Assembly (NCBI GenBank): GCA_965153455.1 | Contig: OZ234497.1 | Span: forward strand, 1,364,001 to 1,428,000 | Origin: Sphagnum compactum | Taxonomy: Eukaryota; Bryophyta; Sphagnopsida; Sphagnales | DNA length: 64,000 bases | Direction: 5' to 3' | Part shown: positions 22,061 through 35,252 of the stretch, piece after piece | Layout: the number at the start of each line of letters is the position of its first letter | Numbering within the stretch: the stretch's first letter is position 1 | Made by a program: the position numbers and the translations under genes | Notes under the pieces: model-generated | What the model saw: the letters and a program-made list of their open reading frames with translations, nothing else | Databases searched by the model: none | Told to the model about the DNA's origin: nothing

Positions 22061-25000
22061 GTAAGAAGTTGAATGCTCCCAAATGCTCTGAGTGATTCTG
22101 GAAGTCCATCATGTCTGTGCAAAGTGTAATAACAGTTTCAAAAGCTTTGTCTGCTCCTTATCAAAGCTTCTCTCTCACACACAGATTGATGCAGAAACTT
22201 GGCTTCCAACAAACCAATTGGACACACAAAATGGATATTCTCAGTGCTCAAACATTAAGCAATTCAAAACAATATGGCCCTTGAACAAATGTCTAAACTC
22301 TTTCCGTTGCTGATTTGCTTTTAGAAACAATGGCCCACTGACTCATCAGCCTCTGCTTTATTAGCTCAGTGTAGAGCATTGGATTTTGATTGCAAAAAAC
22401 CATCTGCAACTGCATGATGGTACCTGTGAGAGCTCAATGTTATGCAGTACTTTGGCCACAGAGGAGCTTCCTATATAGTTGCTCCTGGACTTACAGACTA
22501 CCCAAAACATGCAACCTGACTTACACTTCGCTGTTAATCTCTTCATTTCTTCAGAGGATTGTGTCTCTGTCTCCCCAAGCTTCTTCCTCATGCTCTTTCA
22601 CAATTTCTTTCCACCATTGCAAGACTAATGAACCATGCATTGTCCATAGCAAACAGAAGTTTGTGCCACATCAAATTCTGAGAATCCCACATTGTCTGAA
22701 ACTTGTCTCAGAGTTTGAATCATACTCTGGCTTGCAGTATATGTGTCACTCTTGAATGTCCATGCAACAGCTGATGTCTGAAACAAGAGTCACATATATT
22801 GAGGAAGTTGGTGGAGAGAGGTGTAAAGAACCTGGTAACTTCATTGTCTCTGAGGATGGGGATTAGTTTTGTGGTGATTATGTTCGCTGATGTTTTTGCT
22901 GAGAGAATGGGCATTTGTACTGGCTATGTTTCATCTGTGTCCATTGTGGAGTAAAGATAAATGCTTTGTTATTCATGCCTTGTTGTTCACCTGCAAAGAG
23001 AGGGCTTCAATTTATTTGGAAACCTAGGGGTCCTTCTGAGTCCTTGGGGAAGGATTGCCCAACTAAATTCTTTAATGAGGCCACTGTGAAATTGGCTAGC
23101 TTTGAATAAGGTGGCATTACATGGATGAAGAAACTCTGCTTGTTGTGAAGCTGGCATGGCATCATTTCTCAGCTTCTTTTAACATGCCCAGACTTATCAC
23201 TTTTGGTTATAAACCATGTTTCCTTTGGGCTCTTAGTAGCTTTGCTTGAGCACTTTGTTTGAAGCAAGAACCTTGGAAGGATTTGAGGACTTGGATGAAA
23301 CCCTGAATTTGGATAGTTCTGTCAGCTACAAACTTGTGTTTTGATTATCCAAGTTGTGATTGGAATACATTACACAGAAGGAATACTTTGAGTATGTCCA
23401 CTATTTCTGCGGCTGATTTCTGAGGAGCAGTCACTTGGGTGTGTTTGCATGAGTGTATATTTTGTTTCAATGGATGCAATTTTACAACTCTAGAGAACTG
23501 CAATCTCACAAGTTACATTCATTGTGCTTGAATTGTCAGCGGGTGCTTCAAAGAAGTTTGTTGTCTGTACATTGCTGCTGCACAGATTTCCGGAGACTGC
23601 ACACTTATGCAATCTGAAACAGGGTGTGAATTTGCCACTTAAACAGAGAGCAATGGCTACAACAAGGAGTTGTACATTCATAGATTTGCACTCCTTAGCA
23701 GCTCCTTGTACTTTGGAGATAGAGCTTGACAAAAGAACATGTGGAGTAACTATTCATACCTTCTGACTTCCAGGAATCATGTTTTCAAACTCCATTGGAT
23801 TCCAAATGGCTACAATGCTGTTAACCAAACTGTACAAGGCCCAACCAGAAAGTAGTTTTGGACATTTCCACACACTTTGAATCCAACCTTTCAACATGTA
23901 CACCATAAACCCAAGACCTCTTGCATGAGACAGATTCACTTGAAAGAATTTCACACCTGAATTCAGGTCTGGGCTGATCATATTGTAAGCACACAAAATT
24001 GATGGGTTGTAGCTCCACTATCTGCAAATAGATCACAACAACAATCATACTGAAGCAGACATTGGAAGGATACATTTTAATTATTTTTGAGATTTGTAAT
24101 GGTTATATATGTCCTTTCTTGCAGCTGTTAATTTAGCCTCCAGAATCATGTTGAGAAAGGATGTACAGGATGTTGTTCAAGATGTCAAGTCACCTGGTGA
24201 TATTGAAAGCTCTAACCTTTGACTGGAATGTGGAGTACATCACTGAATTTCAAATCAATATACTATTGTTGCTATGAGATTTCTGGCGCATCTTGGGCTC
24301 AGGTTCCATAGGATCAACAGTAAAGATCACTGCAAGTTTTCTCAGCTTTCAGAACTACAGTACCTGCATAACCTGAGTTTGGACCTTTGGCAGACAACTT
24401 CCTTGACCAAAGTCACGAGCATGAGCCTGTGTTTTCTACTCAGAGCTTGTGGAACATATAAAATGTTTTGACTTTTCATGAAAGAAACTGACAGAATGAG
24501 CTTTGGCTTCATTCATTCTTGTAACCCCACCTGATTTTGCTTGCCAAAGTGGAGCTGCACGTAATGCAATTTCATTGTAAACATTATCCTCTTTTGGAGT
24601 GCATAGCTTCAGCCTTGTAAACATATCAGCAAGTGTAACACTAATTTATTGAATTTGATCAACACATAAACACTTGCACCCTAGAAACTGTGTACTATCT
24701 TTCTATGAGGGATCAATCAGACATGAAAGATATGCTAGAGATACAGCTGTTACCATTGAATTTCTGAACAGTTGAAACCAAGTGAGGTTAGCAACCTCAA
24801 GGAGAGCCTTCTCCCATTTTATGACATTCTTCTTGTTGGGTCCTAGTATTTCAGATCTGATGATCAGCTACACATAGTTGCACCTCACATGGCTGCATGA
24901 TCCTCAAAATGTATGTCCTCAGATTTCGTACATTGAAACAGGTACAAAGCCAAAAAGAAAGTGGATGTAACAACTTATGGACCAAAATGCTCTGTGGAAT

Positions 25001-25470
25001 CAGATTACTCTATTCACATCTTGAGATAGCCTCTGGAGAGCTGCAGAGTCTCCAAAATGAAAGCACCACTTCCAAGAATGTTGTTAAAACAGGTCATTGA
25101 ACAATCACTCATTTTTTTAAAGCTCATTATCAATTTCTGTAGTGGTGAACACAAATCTCATGACCAGTTGATTGACTCCATGGATAAAGTAGAGAAGAAA
25201 ATCTTATTAATTATTTTGCAACCACTTAAAAGAAAAAATGAGATCTGTTTCTCAGCTCAATGTTGCAAGGCTTATAATAGAATGCAAGCACCTACCATGG
25301 ATACCATCATTATCATGCAGATAATGATGACAACACAACTAGGACAATTTTGCCAACAAAATCACCTTCAAGCAGAACAAAAGGGTATTCATGAACATGA
25401 CTATTTTGCTAGTTATCAATGGTTATCCACCTTCATTCACAAATAAAATAGAAGATCCATGATGTGCACC
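22061..25470. repeat. scrambled, decayed relative of the ankyrin segment flanks
   Basis: Patches of this stretch match other parts of the window in the same orientation. 22061-22331 matches 45102-45360, next to ankyrin gene C. 22350-22440 matches 19097-19170. 22640-22750 matches 14250-14350. 24275-24400 matches 13735-13850. The order of the last two is reversed relative to segment A, so this is not a simple extra copy. No ankyrin or membrane-domain coding survives. The remaining small frames on either strand are not recognised. Confidence 0.6.
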
Positions 25471-27091
25471 TCAAACATTCATGACCCATCATAACAAACT
25501 TGAATTGGTTATGTTGCTTCTTGAAATTCTTTCAGAAACCACACAGAAGAATAAAAAAGATGTTGGCTCTGTTGACAAGCCATGCAAGGACGCTAGCAAG
25601 TGAGCAGGCGAGCAAGTGAGCGTGAGCAGGAAAGAATCTTAAGGAATATTCCATGCCACGTCATGAAATATTCCCAAAATATTCATCTGCCATGTGGAAT
25701 CAATATATGTTATGATAGAATATTTCACACCTTGTCATGGAATATTGTGCCACATCACATGTGTGATTTGTTGGGGAATCAACAATAATTTATTGATTCT
25801 AAACATACTATCATTCCTGTTGCAACTAATACTCCAAATATTTAGGGCTTGTATACAATATTTTCAGAATTGTTGAAATGACGAGAAATTGCATGCCTAA
25901 AAAATATTTGATGAATTTAAACTAATAAATATATTAGTTCTTTGACAAACATGTGCTACAATGGCAAGGTACTACAATATTCTAAATAATTAGACAATAT
26001 ACATGAAAGCACGTTATGATTGTCAATGAGTTTATTACAAATAAAATGTATAAAGTTTTATCAAGTCACATACTTTGATGCCACACCAATAGTGTATAAT
26101 CAGTAGAACAAAAGAACATATACATCTCATAAGAACGATTGAAATAATACACAATGGAGAAAAAAATATTTAGTCATAATTGGAAACAAAATTTCCTACA
26201 CAGTGGAGACAACTATAACAAGTTTGATGAATGAGAAAACACAATTGATTTAAAAACAAATGTAATTGTTATGTATTATCACTAGAGTCCAAAGGCTTTA
26301 AAGCATTTTAAAAAACGCTAAACTTCATCCCAACTCCATGTGCAATAATGAATGAACTAGTCTTTTGTGAGCCCATAATAAAACTTTTGTTTTAAACCTA
26401 ATTTTGGGGGAGGAACCCAAACCTTTAATAAAATGTAAACAAAACAAGTGGAAAGGTTTATATCATTCATACCTTTGCCATGGAATCACTTTCATTCTCT
26501 TCTTTTTTAGTAGATGAAAAAACAAATAAAAAGAGGAACATTCTTATATATGTGTGTATGTGAATACATAAATTCACCTTTAAAATATTCCATGAAAATA
26601 ATATAAATGCTAACAAAAGGGTTACTTGAAACCCAATGTCCCCCTTGTTTATTTGAAATAGATATTAAGCAAAAGTTTAAATGAAGGTAATGTAACATGA
26701 ACATGGGTCAATTGACGTAGTGGGTATTGCAATTTGAGAAGCTTTATGGAACACCTAAACCATTGCCAATAAAAGATCAAAAGCTTGCAATACCCACATA
26801 GACAAAGTGGTTTATGCATCAAGGGGTCACTTCATGAAGGCAAGCAATATAATTATATTAAAATATTAAAATATATGTTTTAAAAAGGCTATTGTGTGGG
26901 TATTTCATGATAAAGATCATGAAAGTATTGCATAATTAGTTATTTTAATATTGAGCTTCAACTTGCATTCATGAAGGTATTGCTTAAATACTTTAGCATG
27001 GCAACAAATGTGATAACCTTATTAGATGAAGTTATTGTTCATTTGGTTTATGGTAAATGTGATTCATTCATGGTGAATGAGGGTATTGTGT
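25471..27091. other. AT-rich intergenic DNA
   Basis: No gene recognised. Near 25600-25760 there are repeated GAATATTCCATG/GGAATATT phrases and a GAGCAAGTGAGC repeat. These could be a relic of a transposon end, but no paired terminus was found. Confidence 0.5.
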
Positions 27092-29504
27092 GAATTTACC
27101 TCTCACAAACTTGATGTGTAGTCAATGTGTCTTTTGTCTTTTGCAAAAGATAACATTGTGAGAATCACAAATGTGTTAAGTTATCACAACTTTTCAGAAC
27201 TGCAAACAAAGAGGGAAAGTTGGAGGCAAAAAACTAAACATAATTACACCACACAACTAGACACAACTTTTTGCTTACCCTAGTACACTATTTAGGATAG
27301 TTTGGACATATTGAATGAAAAGTTCAAAGGAAAAAAAAAAATTCAAATTAAATTGCACTATTGAACATGAAAACCACCTTCCTCCTGAATTTTTCCCCCC
27401 TTCCCGAACTTTTATCAGCCCTTAAACAAGTGAGGTAGCTTGGTGTAGCTTGATGATAAAGGAGTTGAACTCCATCCTTGGGATCCAAGAATCAAACTTC
27501 ATGGAAACCATTCGTTGTGATCATCACCTTTGAGTGAGGATATAGATAAATATGAAAATCTTCTTGTAGCATCAACAAGATGAAGTGATGCTGATGGGCA
27601 TGGCAAGTCCTGCAAATAATCACAAAAATGAGAATCCAGTGATTATGGACCCTGGGCCATTTTAGCTACAACAAGGTTATCAAGTTTTGAAGTTAAAATT
27701 AGCACTCCCGTCTTTGTTTTAAAAAAAATGTTTTTGTGGGGGCTTGCTTCCAGATGTTTATTTTGGAACGAAGCCAAGCTTGTTCACTTCTGTAGAAATT
27801 TGCTGGTTCAACTTGTCTGTCTTCAAGATTTGTTGCAAGATTTTCCTTTTCCAGACTGGGGAAAAGAGTGTTGGAAGAAGGAAATGCAACAAAGTTTTTT
27901 AAAGAAAATTTGGTTGAAATGTAACAAAGTATTCAGCCTCCCACATCTCTCAAGTTCCAATGAGTGTTGGGCAAATAGTCAACTTTATGTACATTAGGAT
28001 ATGAGTATAACGAAATTTGTAATTAGTTAGATAATGATATGTATATGGATATTGACAGACTAATATGGAAATATATTAAATGTCAACTTTTTTATTATGT
28101 GAAGAGCAAATTCTATCTTCAAATGTAATAATTTCAACAAAAGAAATAAACATTACTAAGTGCAATCTGAAACCATACTACATCCAAGTAACCAGCATCT
28201 TCTAACTCATCTTCAAGTAACTCAACACTCTAGCAATACCCGCCCATACGAAATCCTAAGATACATTGTCACATCCAACCCATACCAGCCACATAACAAC
28301 TAAGGGCCATTAGTAGAATGTAGTATACCACATTCTGTTATGGGGTCATATGATAAATGGTAGTGCATGTCAACTTTTTCATACCCACCTAATCCAAATA
28401 TGGATCCCAATTCCTTTAGACTTAGATACCCGTGTGATATGGTCCTTAACACCATTACCTGTACCATGTATATGCCGGCCAACAAACTACATAGTAAGCA
28501 AAATTCACTGCCTTCTTCCTGGGTGGTATGGGGGCCATTGCAAATCTGCCTTATTTCAAACTGATTATATCTGCTCAAGCAAATCATATGGCATTTCATT
28601 CATGGTCACCTAGACCTTAAGAATGTTCAAAACTTTGAAAATAAGAGAAGTCATGAATTTTATTAGTACTTAAATGTTACTTTGTGTACTACATGAGGTC
28701 TTCCAAAAAAGATGTAATTTTATTTTATTTCTTTCACTAAGGGACGTGGGCTAGCATTTAGAAGTGAGTGGCAAGCTACATGCATTATATGGTATTGTCA
28801 CTTACCTTGTGAGGGTAGGGTCTTATTGTAACTATTTTTGCACTTGGTGACTTTTCGTTTCGTTTCTTCTTTTGTACTAGGAGAGTGTGCATTCCACTTG
28901 ACTCACCCACCCAAAACAAAACCCAGTCAATAAAACTATTCTCTTCATTAAAAAAATAATTCATTATGCTTTGTTATTTACATAAGAGAGAAAATCAAAG
29001 CAATTGAAAGGAGGATCACAAAATGTTTTGACCCAAGTTGACCTCCCAGTAGTGCTTCAAAGACCCTCTTCTGACCTAGAAACCTGAACTCATTATAAGG
29101 GCCAAATATGGGAAAGAGGGACTTGAACCTTACATTTTAATTGCATTTATTTATCAAAACAAGAACACCAGAGTGAAAGGCGGATAAAAGGCTTATGAGC
29201 CATCATCACATTGCATAACAGTGTTAACATTAGAAAGTCTCATATAAATGGTGGAATGCTTCACATATGAGTGGGATGATCATTGATGACATATTTGCTC
29301 ATTTTCAATAACTCTAGCCAAATTCTTGGCATCCTTGCAAAGGAATCGATGATCTGAAAAAAATGAAGAAAAAGGGTTGGAGAAATTGGATGTAGAAATT
29401 TGTGTTTATAGGCTGACCAACCTCAGTACTATGGCAGCTGCTGCGCAAGCGACATATAGAGATGCAAAAACACACAATCATTCTAAGTCATTGAAATGCA
29501 GGCT

Positions 29505-29801
29505 TTAGAATAATATGTTGTTTGGTTCAGTGAGTTTCTGATTGAAAGGAAATTGAGCAGTTGTTGGAATAGAAAGTCCTTGGAACTCTGAAGATGGTGT
29601 CATCAGGTAGATAAATGTCATTGCTCTTCTTGCATCACCTAGTGAGCATGCCCTGCACTTGGGCTCCCACCCACACAAAGGCCACACTACCCACATGGAA
29701 CTTCTCTCTATGTTAATCAAGGAGTTTGAGTTTGCATTTCTAATCCTCCAGTTTGGTGCAGTTCTTGAGTTGTTACACTGGATTGTTGAGGATTCTAGCA
29801 A
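29505..29801 (-). CDS. conserved small ORF in segment B, unknown function
   Basis: The copy-B counterpart of the 98-codon frame at 11464-11760, with the same start, stop and length. It differs from A at two residues (Ala for Val in the RNANSNS stretch, Phe for Leu in SSEFQG). Function unknown. Retention of the frame in a segment this similar does not prove it is translated. Confidence 0.3.
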   Translation of the reverse strand: MLESSTIQCNNSRTAPNWRIRNANSNSLINIERSSMWVVWPLCGWEPKCRACSLGDARRAMTFIYLMTPSSEFQGLSIPTTAQFPFNQKLTEPNNILF

Positions 29802-30220
29802 TAGAATTCCTTAAAACCAGAAGTTGCATGGTACCCACCACCATTGGACTGGGTTTTGTTGTTCACATCCCTTCAGCAGAATGAGCGCCCCATTTCAATG
29901 GAGCAATTTGAACCCAGTTTGTGAACCTGCTCAAATTGCACGTCAACAAATTTGAAGCTGGAAGTACTTGTTCACCTTCTTTGGCTAAAATTGGAAATAT
30001 AGCAAATGTTTCTGAGCAAGACCAGCAACTGGGGTGTGAATCCTGGTCCATTTGTATCATCATCATCATTATCAACAATCTTCTTTTCTCATCACCTTCA
30101 ACACGGCCAATCCTCACCTGACAATCAAACCTTGCAGCAACACTTGGAAGCCTGTTCTCTGAAGGACCTCATGTTGCGTCCACTCAAATCATTGATAATT
30201 GTTTTTGAATTTTCAAGGAT

Positions 30221-30406
30221 CTAGAATTCTTCTCTATATTTGGTCTTGCCTTGGGGCACTTGACCTTCTGAAGCTCCAGAAGCAGCAGCCATGCAAGGTC
30301 CCATTGTCAGCCCTTCAAAATGGGGTTGTACTCTGTTGGAAGTTGTGACCATTTCTCCAGAGGGTCCTAAATAGCCCAACAACACACTCTGCTCTAGTTT
30401 CTCCAC
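30221..30406 (-). CDS. conserved small ORF in segment B, possible relic exon
   Basis: The counterpart of 12194-12397 and 40103-40306. It shares LEQSVLLGYLGPSGEMVTTS and RVQPHFEGLTMGPCM. The next conserved patch downstream (29863-30117, containing CSETFAIFPILAKEG and LSRFTNWVQIAPLKW) is fully open only in this copy. Family not recognised. Confidence 0.3.
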   Translation of the reverse strand: MEKLEQSVLLGYLGPSGEMVTTSNRVQPHFEGLTMGPCMAAASGASEGQVPQGKTKYREEF

Positions 30407-31413
30407 ACATGGAAGCTCACTGACACCATTGATCCAGAAGGTGGATTCTAAGCAACATTAAGGTCCGGGGTGGCAGAAGATTATGTCATTTTCTTGACCT
30501 CATTATATGACATAATCTTCATCACCTGGCTCAACTGTCACCTTACCCAACAGAATGGGTAGGGGGCCTGACCATTCCAGGTAGTACATTTTTGTCCTTG
30601 GAATGATGTGATTCTCCAAAGTCCTTTCTGCTCTTGGGAAGTCACACTAGCAGTTTAGCAAAAATCTGCTGGTGTACTTATGATCTGGATGTGCCATATC
30701 TTTGTTGCATTTGGACTTAACCGGGTGAGGTTTTCTTGTGGTTTTTACTCCTTTTTTGACATTTCTATAAGTTGAATGCATTCCAACGAAATCATGAAAG
30801 GCAAAGGGCAGTGAGGACTCATAACAGGAATACAGTCACCAGATTGCAGAATGATGATGTTGAATGACACAGGTTGAATGTCCACAGCAAACAAGAGTTT
30901 GGGCCACATCAATTCTGAGAGTCCCACATTGTCTGAAATTTGTCCTAGAGTTTGAATCATATTCTGGCCTGCAGTGTATGGCTATGGAGAATCACTACAC
31001 CAAGCACACAACCTTATTGCAAGACTGCTTTTAGAGACATTCTCAATTGGAACAACGAGGATTGGCATCTCTGGTTCCCCAACCAATCTCCAGTTTCTGC
31101 AACACATACATTGGAGGTATTGTGTTGATCCTCGAACTTCCCACAACATGAGAAAAAAATATTGATGAGTAAAGCGAAGTAGAAGCACTTGCAACAAAAA
31201 GAAACCTCCCAAAATAACAGTGAATGCAAAACAATTATAGATGTATATTGCTGAACAAAGTAAAATGGTTCCAAGAGCTGTTTTCCGCCATCACATAATG
31301 CCCTGAGCAATGTGGCAGGTGAGACTAACTACAAACCGACCTTACCTACAAGATTCAACCCTAATTATAAGAGACCTTCAACTTCTATTGAATAAGCATG
31401 CTGTCCAAAAAAT

Positions 31414-34068
31414 TCATGGTAAACCAGTTGCATGACCATCACCTGACATTGTTGTTGAAGTCTTTAGGAATTGCATGCGAATTGGGGTTGAAAGTTTCCA
31501 TATGATTTTTGCAAGAGTGAGCATGCAAATTGTTCCACCTAAAAAAACTGTGATGATCATACTAGTATCGTATTTTAGGAGAGGAGGAAGTGCTGCAAAG
31601 CCAGCACTTGCGAAAGCACCAAGCACACAAACCACCGAGATCACTAAAAGAATGGTAGCTCGTATGAGGGCTCTCTTTACTGATTTGACTCGTCTTCCAA
31701 TGAACTCGTCTCGGAGGTTTGGCAAGGCTGCATCTGCACCGGCCAAGACTGTTGCAATGGCAAAAAAGAAAGAGAGGCTGTTGAAGACCCAAAATGCCTG
31801 GACAGTTGCGTGGTTCTTCACTGCAGCATATGATTCTGGTGTCTGAGGTGGGGCTGGAAAGGGTTGTGAGAAGTCGTAGTCTGGAATGTAGCCTAGAGGG
31901 GGTTGTAACCAACCTGCAAAAGTGACGCTTGCAATCAATGCTGCACCAACCAGAAGAGCATTTGCAGCATCCACAAACACTTGCCTATCCCTATATAATC
32001 TGTCAACAAAATCTTTCACCTCAGGTCGCTCTAGTAACACCTTCTCAATCTCTTCCATGTTAGCTTCTGTAGCAATTTGGATGGGAGTTCGGCCATCTGT
32101 ATATTCTTCGGTGGCCCTGATGCGTTTTGCTGGATCATCAAAACACAAGGCTTTCACGACTCCCAAATCGTTTTCTTTAATAGCACACAACAATGGCGTC
32201 CTATTCTTGTTGTCCTTGGCGTTGACATCCAGGTTGTGATGAAGCAAAAGTTCTCTCACAGCTTCCACATGGCCTTCCAGAGCAGCAAAATGAAGAGGTG
32301 GGGCGGAGAGGTCTCGCTCAGCAACCAATTCAATTGAAGCATTTGCATCCACCTCTGGATGCCACTTCAAAACATGTGGGATGATTTTGGAGTAATTCTC
32401 CCTTGCAGCTATAGCTAATAGCTCACTCTGATGGCTGGAGGATTGGGTTATAGTGCAAACCAAAGGTTGTGTTCTCAAACCTAATATCCGCAAGAGTTCA
32501 ACTGCTATTTCCTTCTGATTATGCTCTGTGGCCACACTGAGCAAGTTCTCAAACATACTCATTTGCTGCTTGTGGTTGTCGAGCTGGAACGGCTTCGCTT
32601 CCTCTACCAACAGCTTCACCACCTCGAAGTGACCATTCTGTATAGAATGGTCAAGTGGTGCAAGCCATTCGTCGCAGAGTGTGAACGGCTCTCCTACGTT
32701 CTCTAATTTCTCTAGCAACAGCTTCACCACCCCCGAGTGACCATTCTGTATAGAATAGTGAAATGGTGAAAGTCCTTTCGAGTCCAAGGGAGCAACATGG
32801 ATCCCTGGCCACTTCAGAAGGAGATCCACTATTTCCGTGTGCCCCTCCATGGCAGCGAAATGTAGAGGTGTGAGGTTGGCTGCAGGGGGTAGCTCCTTGG
32901 GTGCTTTTAAGAACAAATTTGGCCTACACCTATGAAAATGATCGGGCGTCCATGGCTTGAGTGCGCTTGGAGGGGACGCATTTACAGTAGCGCCGATATT
33001 GGCATCCATGCTCGGCAGGTCAAGAAGCAATTCTACCATGTCTGTGTGTCCCCTTCGAACAGCCAAATGAATTGGTGTAAAACCATGGCAGTCAACACCA
33101 GTGACACTCATACCTGTAGGGCACCTTTCCAACAAGTGCTTCAACATTTGTCCGGATCCTGCTTCTGCTATGTAGTGCAGCGCAGTTCGGTTTAGAATAT
33201 CTGTGGCATTCACGAAGGTGACCAAGTTATGACCTCTCACTTCAAGTTCTGCAAACAGTAGATCGATAACTTTGCACCTCTGCTCTGGAGTTGGTGGATT
33301 TACAACCCAATCTGGAAATGGTGATTCTTGTTCTGCCAGTTCATGCAATGCCGTGAACCCATCCATGGATCTTGCTAAAAGCTGCACTGGTTTGACTTTG
33401 ACCAGCTCGGAGATTGCATCTACATCCGTCAGCCTTGAATATAAATGGAGTGGTGTCCTTCCCGTGTAGTTTGTGGGATTCCAATCTATATCCGTCCTTT
33501 GGGAGAGGATTATTGTAGTTAGAGGTGTAACCGTAGCTCGATGCAAAGCAGTGTTACCGTAGGTATCAGTTGCATTCACGTCGACTCTGCCATCCGCTAA
33601 CAAGACCCGTGCAACCTTCACGCTCTTTGATTGAATAGCCCTGATCAGTGGCGTGTATTCCAACACCGTAGTTTCACGGCAGTTCACATCCACGCCCGAC
33701 TGAGCTAGCGCTGCAGCAGCCTTCGCCTCGTCATCCGAATCCGCTGCCTCTAGGAGATCGAAATTCGCCTGGTGGTTGGTTGTGGCTACGGATGTTGTTG
33801 TAATGGCCTTCGCCTCGCCATCCGATTTCGCTGTCTCCATGAGATCCAAATTCGCCTGGTGGTTGGTTGTGGCTTCCGAAGTTGCTGCAGCAGCGTTCGC
33901 CTCTTCATCCGATTTCGTTGCCTCCACGAGATAAAAAATCGGCTGCTGCTTTGTTGGGACTGCTGAAGTTGCTGCCATGACCTGAGTGTCGTCATCCGAT
34001 GTTGTTGGCTCCACGAGATATGTATTCGCTTGCTGCTTTGTTGTTGTGGCGGGGGAAGTTGAAGCCAT
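31414..34068 (-). CDS. ankyrin-repeat membrane protein, copy B (most intact paralogue)
   Basis: An 884-residue protein from the ATG at 34068. The open frame continues 18 codons upstream but only to a GTG, so the ATG, which sits in the same context as in copy A, is preferred. The N-terminus has four in-frame copies of a 29-residue repeat. Signature blocks are YLVEPTTSDD, YLVEATKSDEEA, DLMETAKSDGEA and DLLEAADSDDEA; the last runs straight into the first ankyrin repeat. The ankyrin region and four-helix PGG-type tail match copy A (PPLG instead of PPGG), and the end reads GHATGLP. All expected parts are in frame, so this copy is the best candidate for a working gene. A role as a membrane-anchored signalling protein is inferred from family architecture only. 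Confidence 0.92.
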   Translation of the reverse strand: MASTSPATTTKQQANTYLVEPTTSDDDTQVMAATSAVPTKQQPIFYLVEATKSDEEANAAAATSEATTNHQANLDLMETAKSDGEAKAITTTSVATTNHQANFDLLEAADSDDEAKAAAALAQSGVDVNCRETTVLEYTPLIRAIQSKSVKVARVLLADGRVDVNATDTYGNTALHRATVTPLTTIILSQRTDIDWNPTNYTGRTPLHLYSRLTDVDAISELVKVKPVQLLARSMDGFTALHELAEQESPFPDWVVNPPTPEQRCKVIDLLFAELEVRGHNLVTFVNATDILNRTALHYIAEAGSGQMLKHLLERCPTGMSVTGVDCHGFTPIHLAVRRGHTDMVELLLDLPSMDANIGATVNASPPSALKPWTPDHFHRCRPNLFLKAPKELPPAANLTPLHFAAMEGHTEIVDLLLKWPGIHVAPLDSKGLSPFHYSIQNGHSGVVKLLLEKLENVGEPFTLCDEWLAPLDHSIQNGHFEVVKLLVEEAKPFQLDNHKQQMSMFENLLSVATEHNQKEIAVELLRILGLRTQPLVCTITQSSSHQSELLAIAARENYSKIIPHVLKWHPEVDANASIELVAERDLSAPPLHFAALEGHVEAVRELLLHHNLDVNAKDNKNRTPLLCAIKENDLGVVKALCFDDPAKRIRATEEYTDGRTPIQIATEANMEEIEKVLLERPEVKDFVDRLYRDRQVFVDAANALLVGAALIASVTFAGWLQPPLGYIPDYDFSQPFPAPPQTPESYAAVKNHATVQAFWVFNSLSFFFAIATVLAGADAALPNLRDEFIGRRVKSVKRALIRATILLVISVVCVLGAFASAGFAALPPLLKYDTSMIITVFLGGTICMLTLAKIIWKLSTPIRMQFLKTSTTMSGDGHATGLP

Positions 34069-35252
34069 GGTCACGTAAGGTAAGACCGCTACTTCAACAA
34101 AGAGAGGTGAAGAGAAGACCACCGATTTTGCTGCTCACTGGTCAATCTTCTCTTGAAAATTGAAGAATGCGCGTGAAGATTCCAGAGTGGATCAGGGGTC
34201 CCCAACTTCAAATATGGAGAACGAGGAAGGAGAGGCTATCAAACCAAATCGGCCAGAAGTTGTAAAGTGATTCCCTAGCTCCTGAAAGTAGCATGGAACT
34301 GTTAAATCAATTGACAATAACACGTTTAGCATCAAAGGGGGATGAGCTTTCTACCTATTCAATTTTTTTCTCATGTTCATCAAGTACATTTTCCACACCC
34401 AAATACGTCTCCAATGGTACTTCATTGAACTTCCACAAATCCAAAATAGTGTAGTAAGCAGGGCATTTCATAGTTTTGTCACGTAGCTGAACTTGCGAAT
34501 TTTCCAAAGAAGTAGCGTTTTTTTTTTCCTTGAATTTCCACTAAAAAACGGTAAATCTGTAATTTTTCCAAATTGTTTTTTGCCCGAGTGGGGAAAACTC
34601 ATGGGTACCTACTGGTAATAAGCAAATGACAATTCCATCTGAATACATATCAAATGGACCACTCTTGCAATTTTGCAAGGTTGGTCAGGAGGGGGAGATG
34701 CCACTCAAGTCCATGACAGGTGGGGTGGGGACATTGTTTACCACATTAGTCGGTATTCTTTAGTATGTCAGGTGTTGTTGACGTTAAAGAGTTCCAACTA
34801 GTGCAGAAGCTGGAATCGAAGAAAGGGTTACACTGTGTGGTAGTAGAGATGTCATTTGTGATAATCAGCTGTGCCATAGGCATCACAAAAGTGGAAGCTG
34901 CAGGCAAAACACTGACTGAGAACAACAAATTAAATGTGGAATGGCCTGGAATACGTTCCGACCATTATTGGGTTCCTGGATTACTTTATACACACTACCC
35001 CAAACCGAAACAAAGTCGAAACAATTTTTTTCAATATCACTTAAAAGTAGTTAAATCTAGAGACTTAAAAGAAAATAAAAATAACTAACAAAAGGGGGTA
35101 GGGTGTAGAATGTACTTGGCAACATAAGTGATGGCAATGGCATGATGGAGCTCACATTAGAACAAATGATGACATGACAGAGTGGAGCTCACATTAAAAC
35201 GAGTGATGGCACTGGAGATGGAGTTATGTGCGTTGCTCCTAGAAACACTTGA

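Larger units (their letters stand above)
27092..35252. repeat. segmental duplication, copy B (ankyrin gene segment)
   Basis: Matches copy A 9587-18589 in the same orientation. It carries the block of about 550 bp (27590-28135) shared with C and absent from A. It lacks the block of about 1.4 kb that A has at 12680-14100: the join in B is near 30727, where GGACTTAACCGGGTGAGG runs straight into the TTTTCTTGTGG that corresponds to A near 14107. The 5' flank of the gene is shared with A to the end of the block. Confidence 0.9.
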
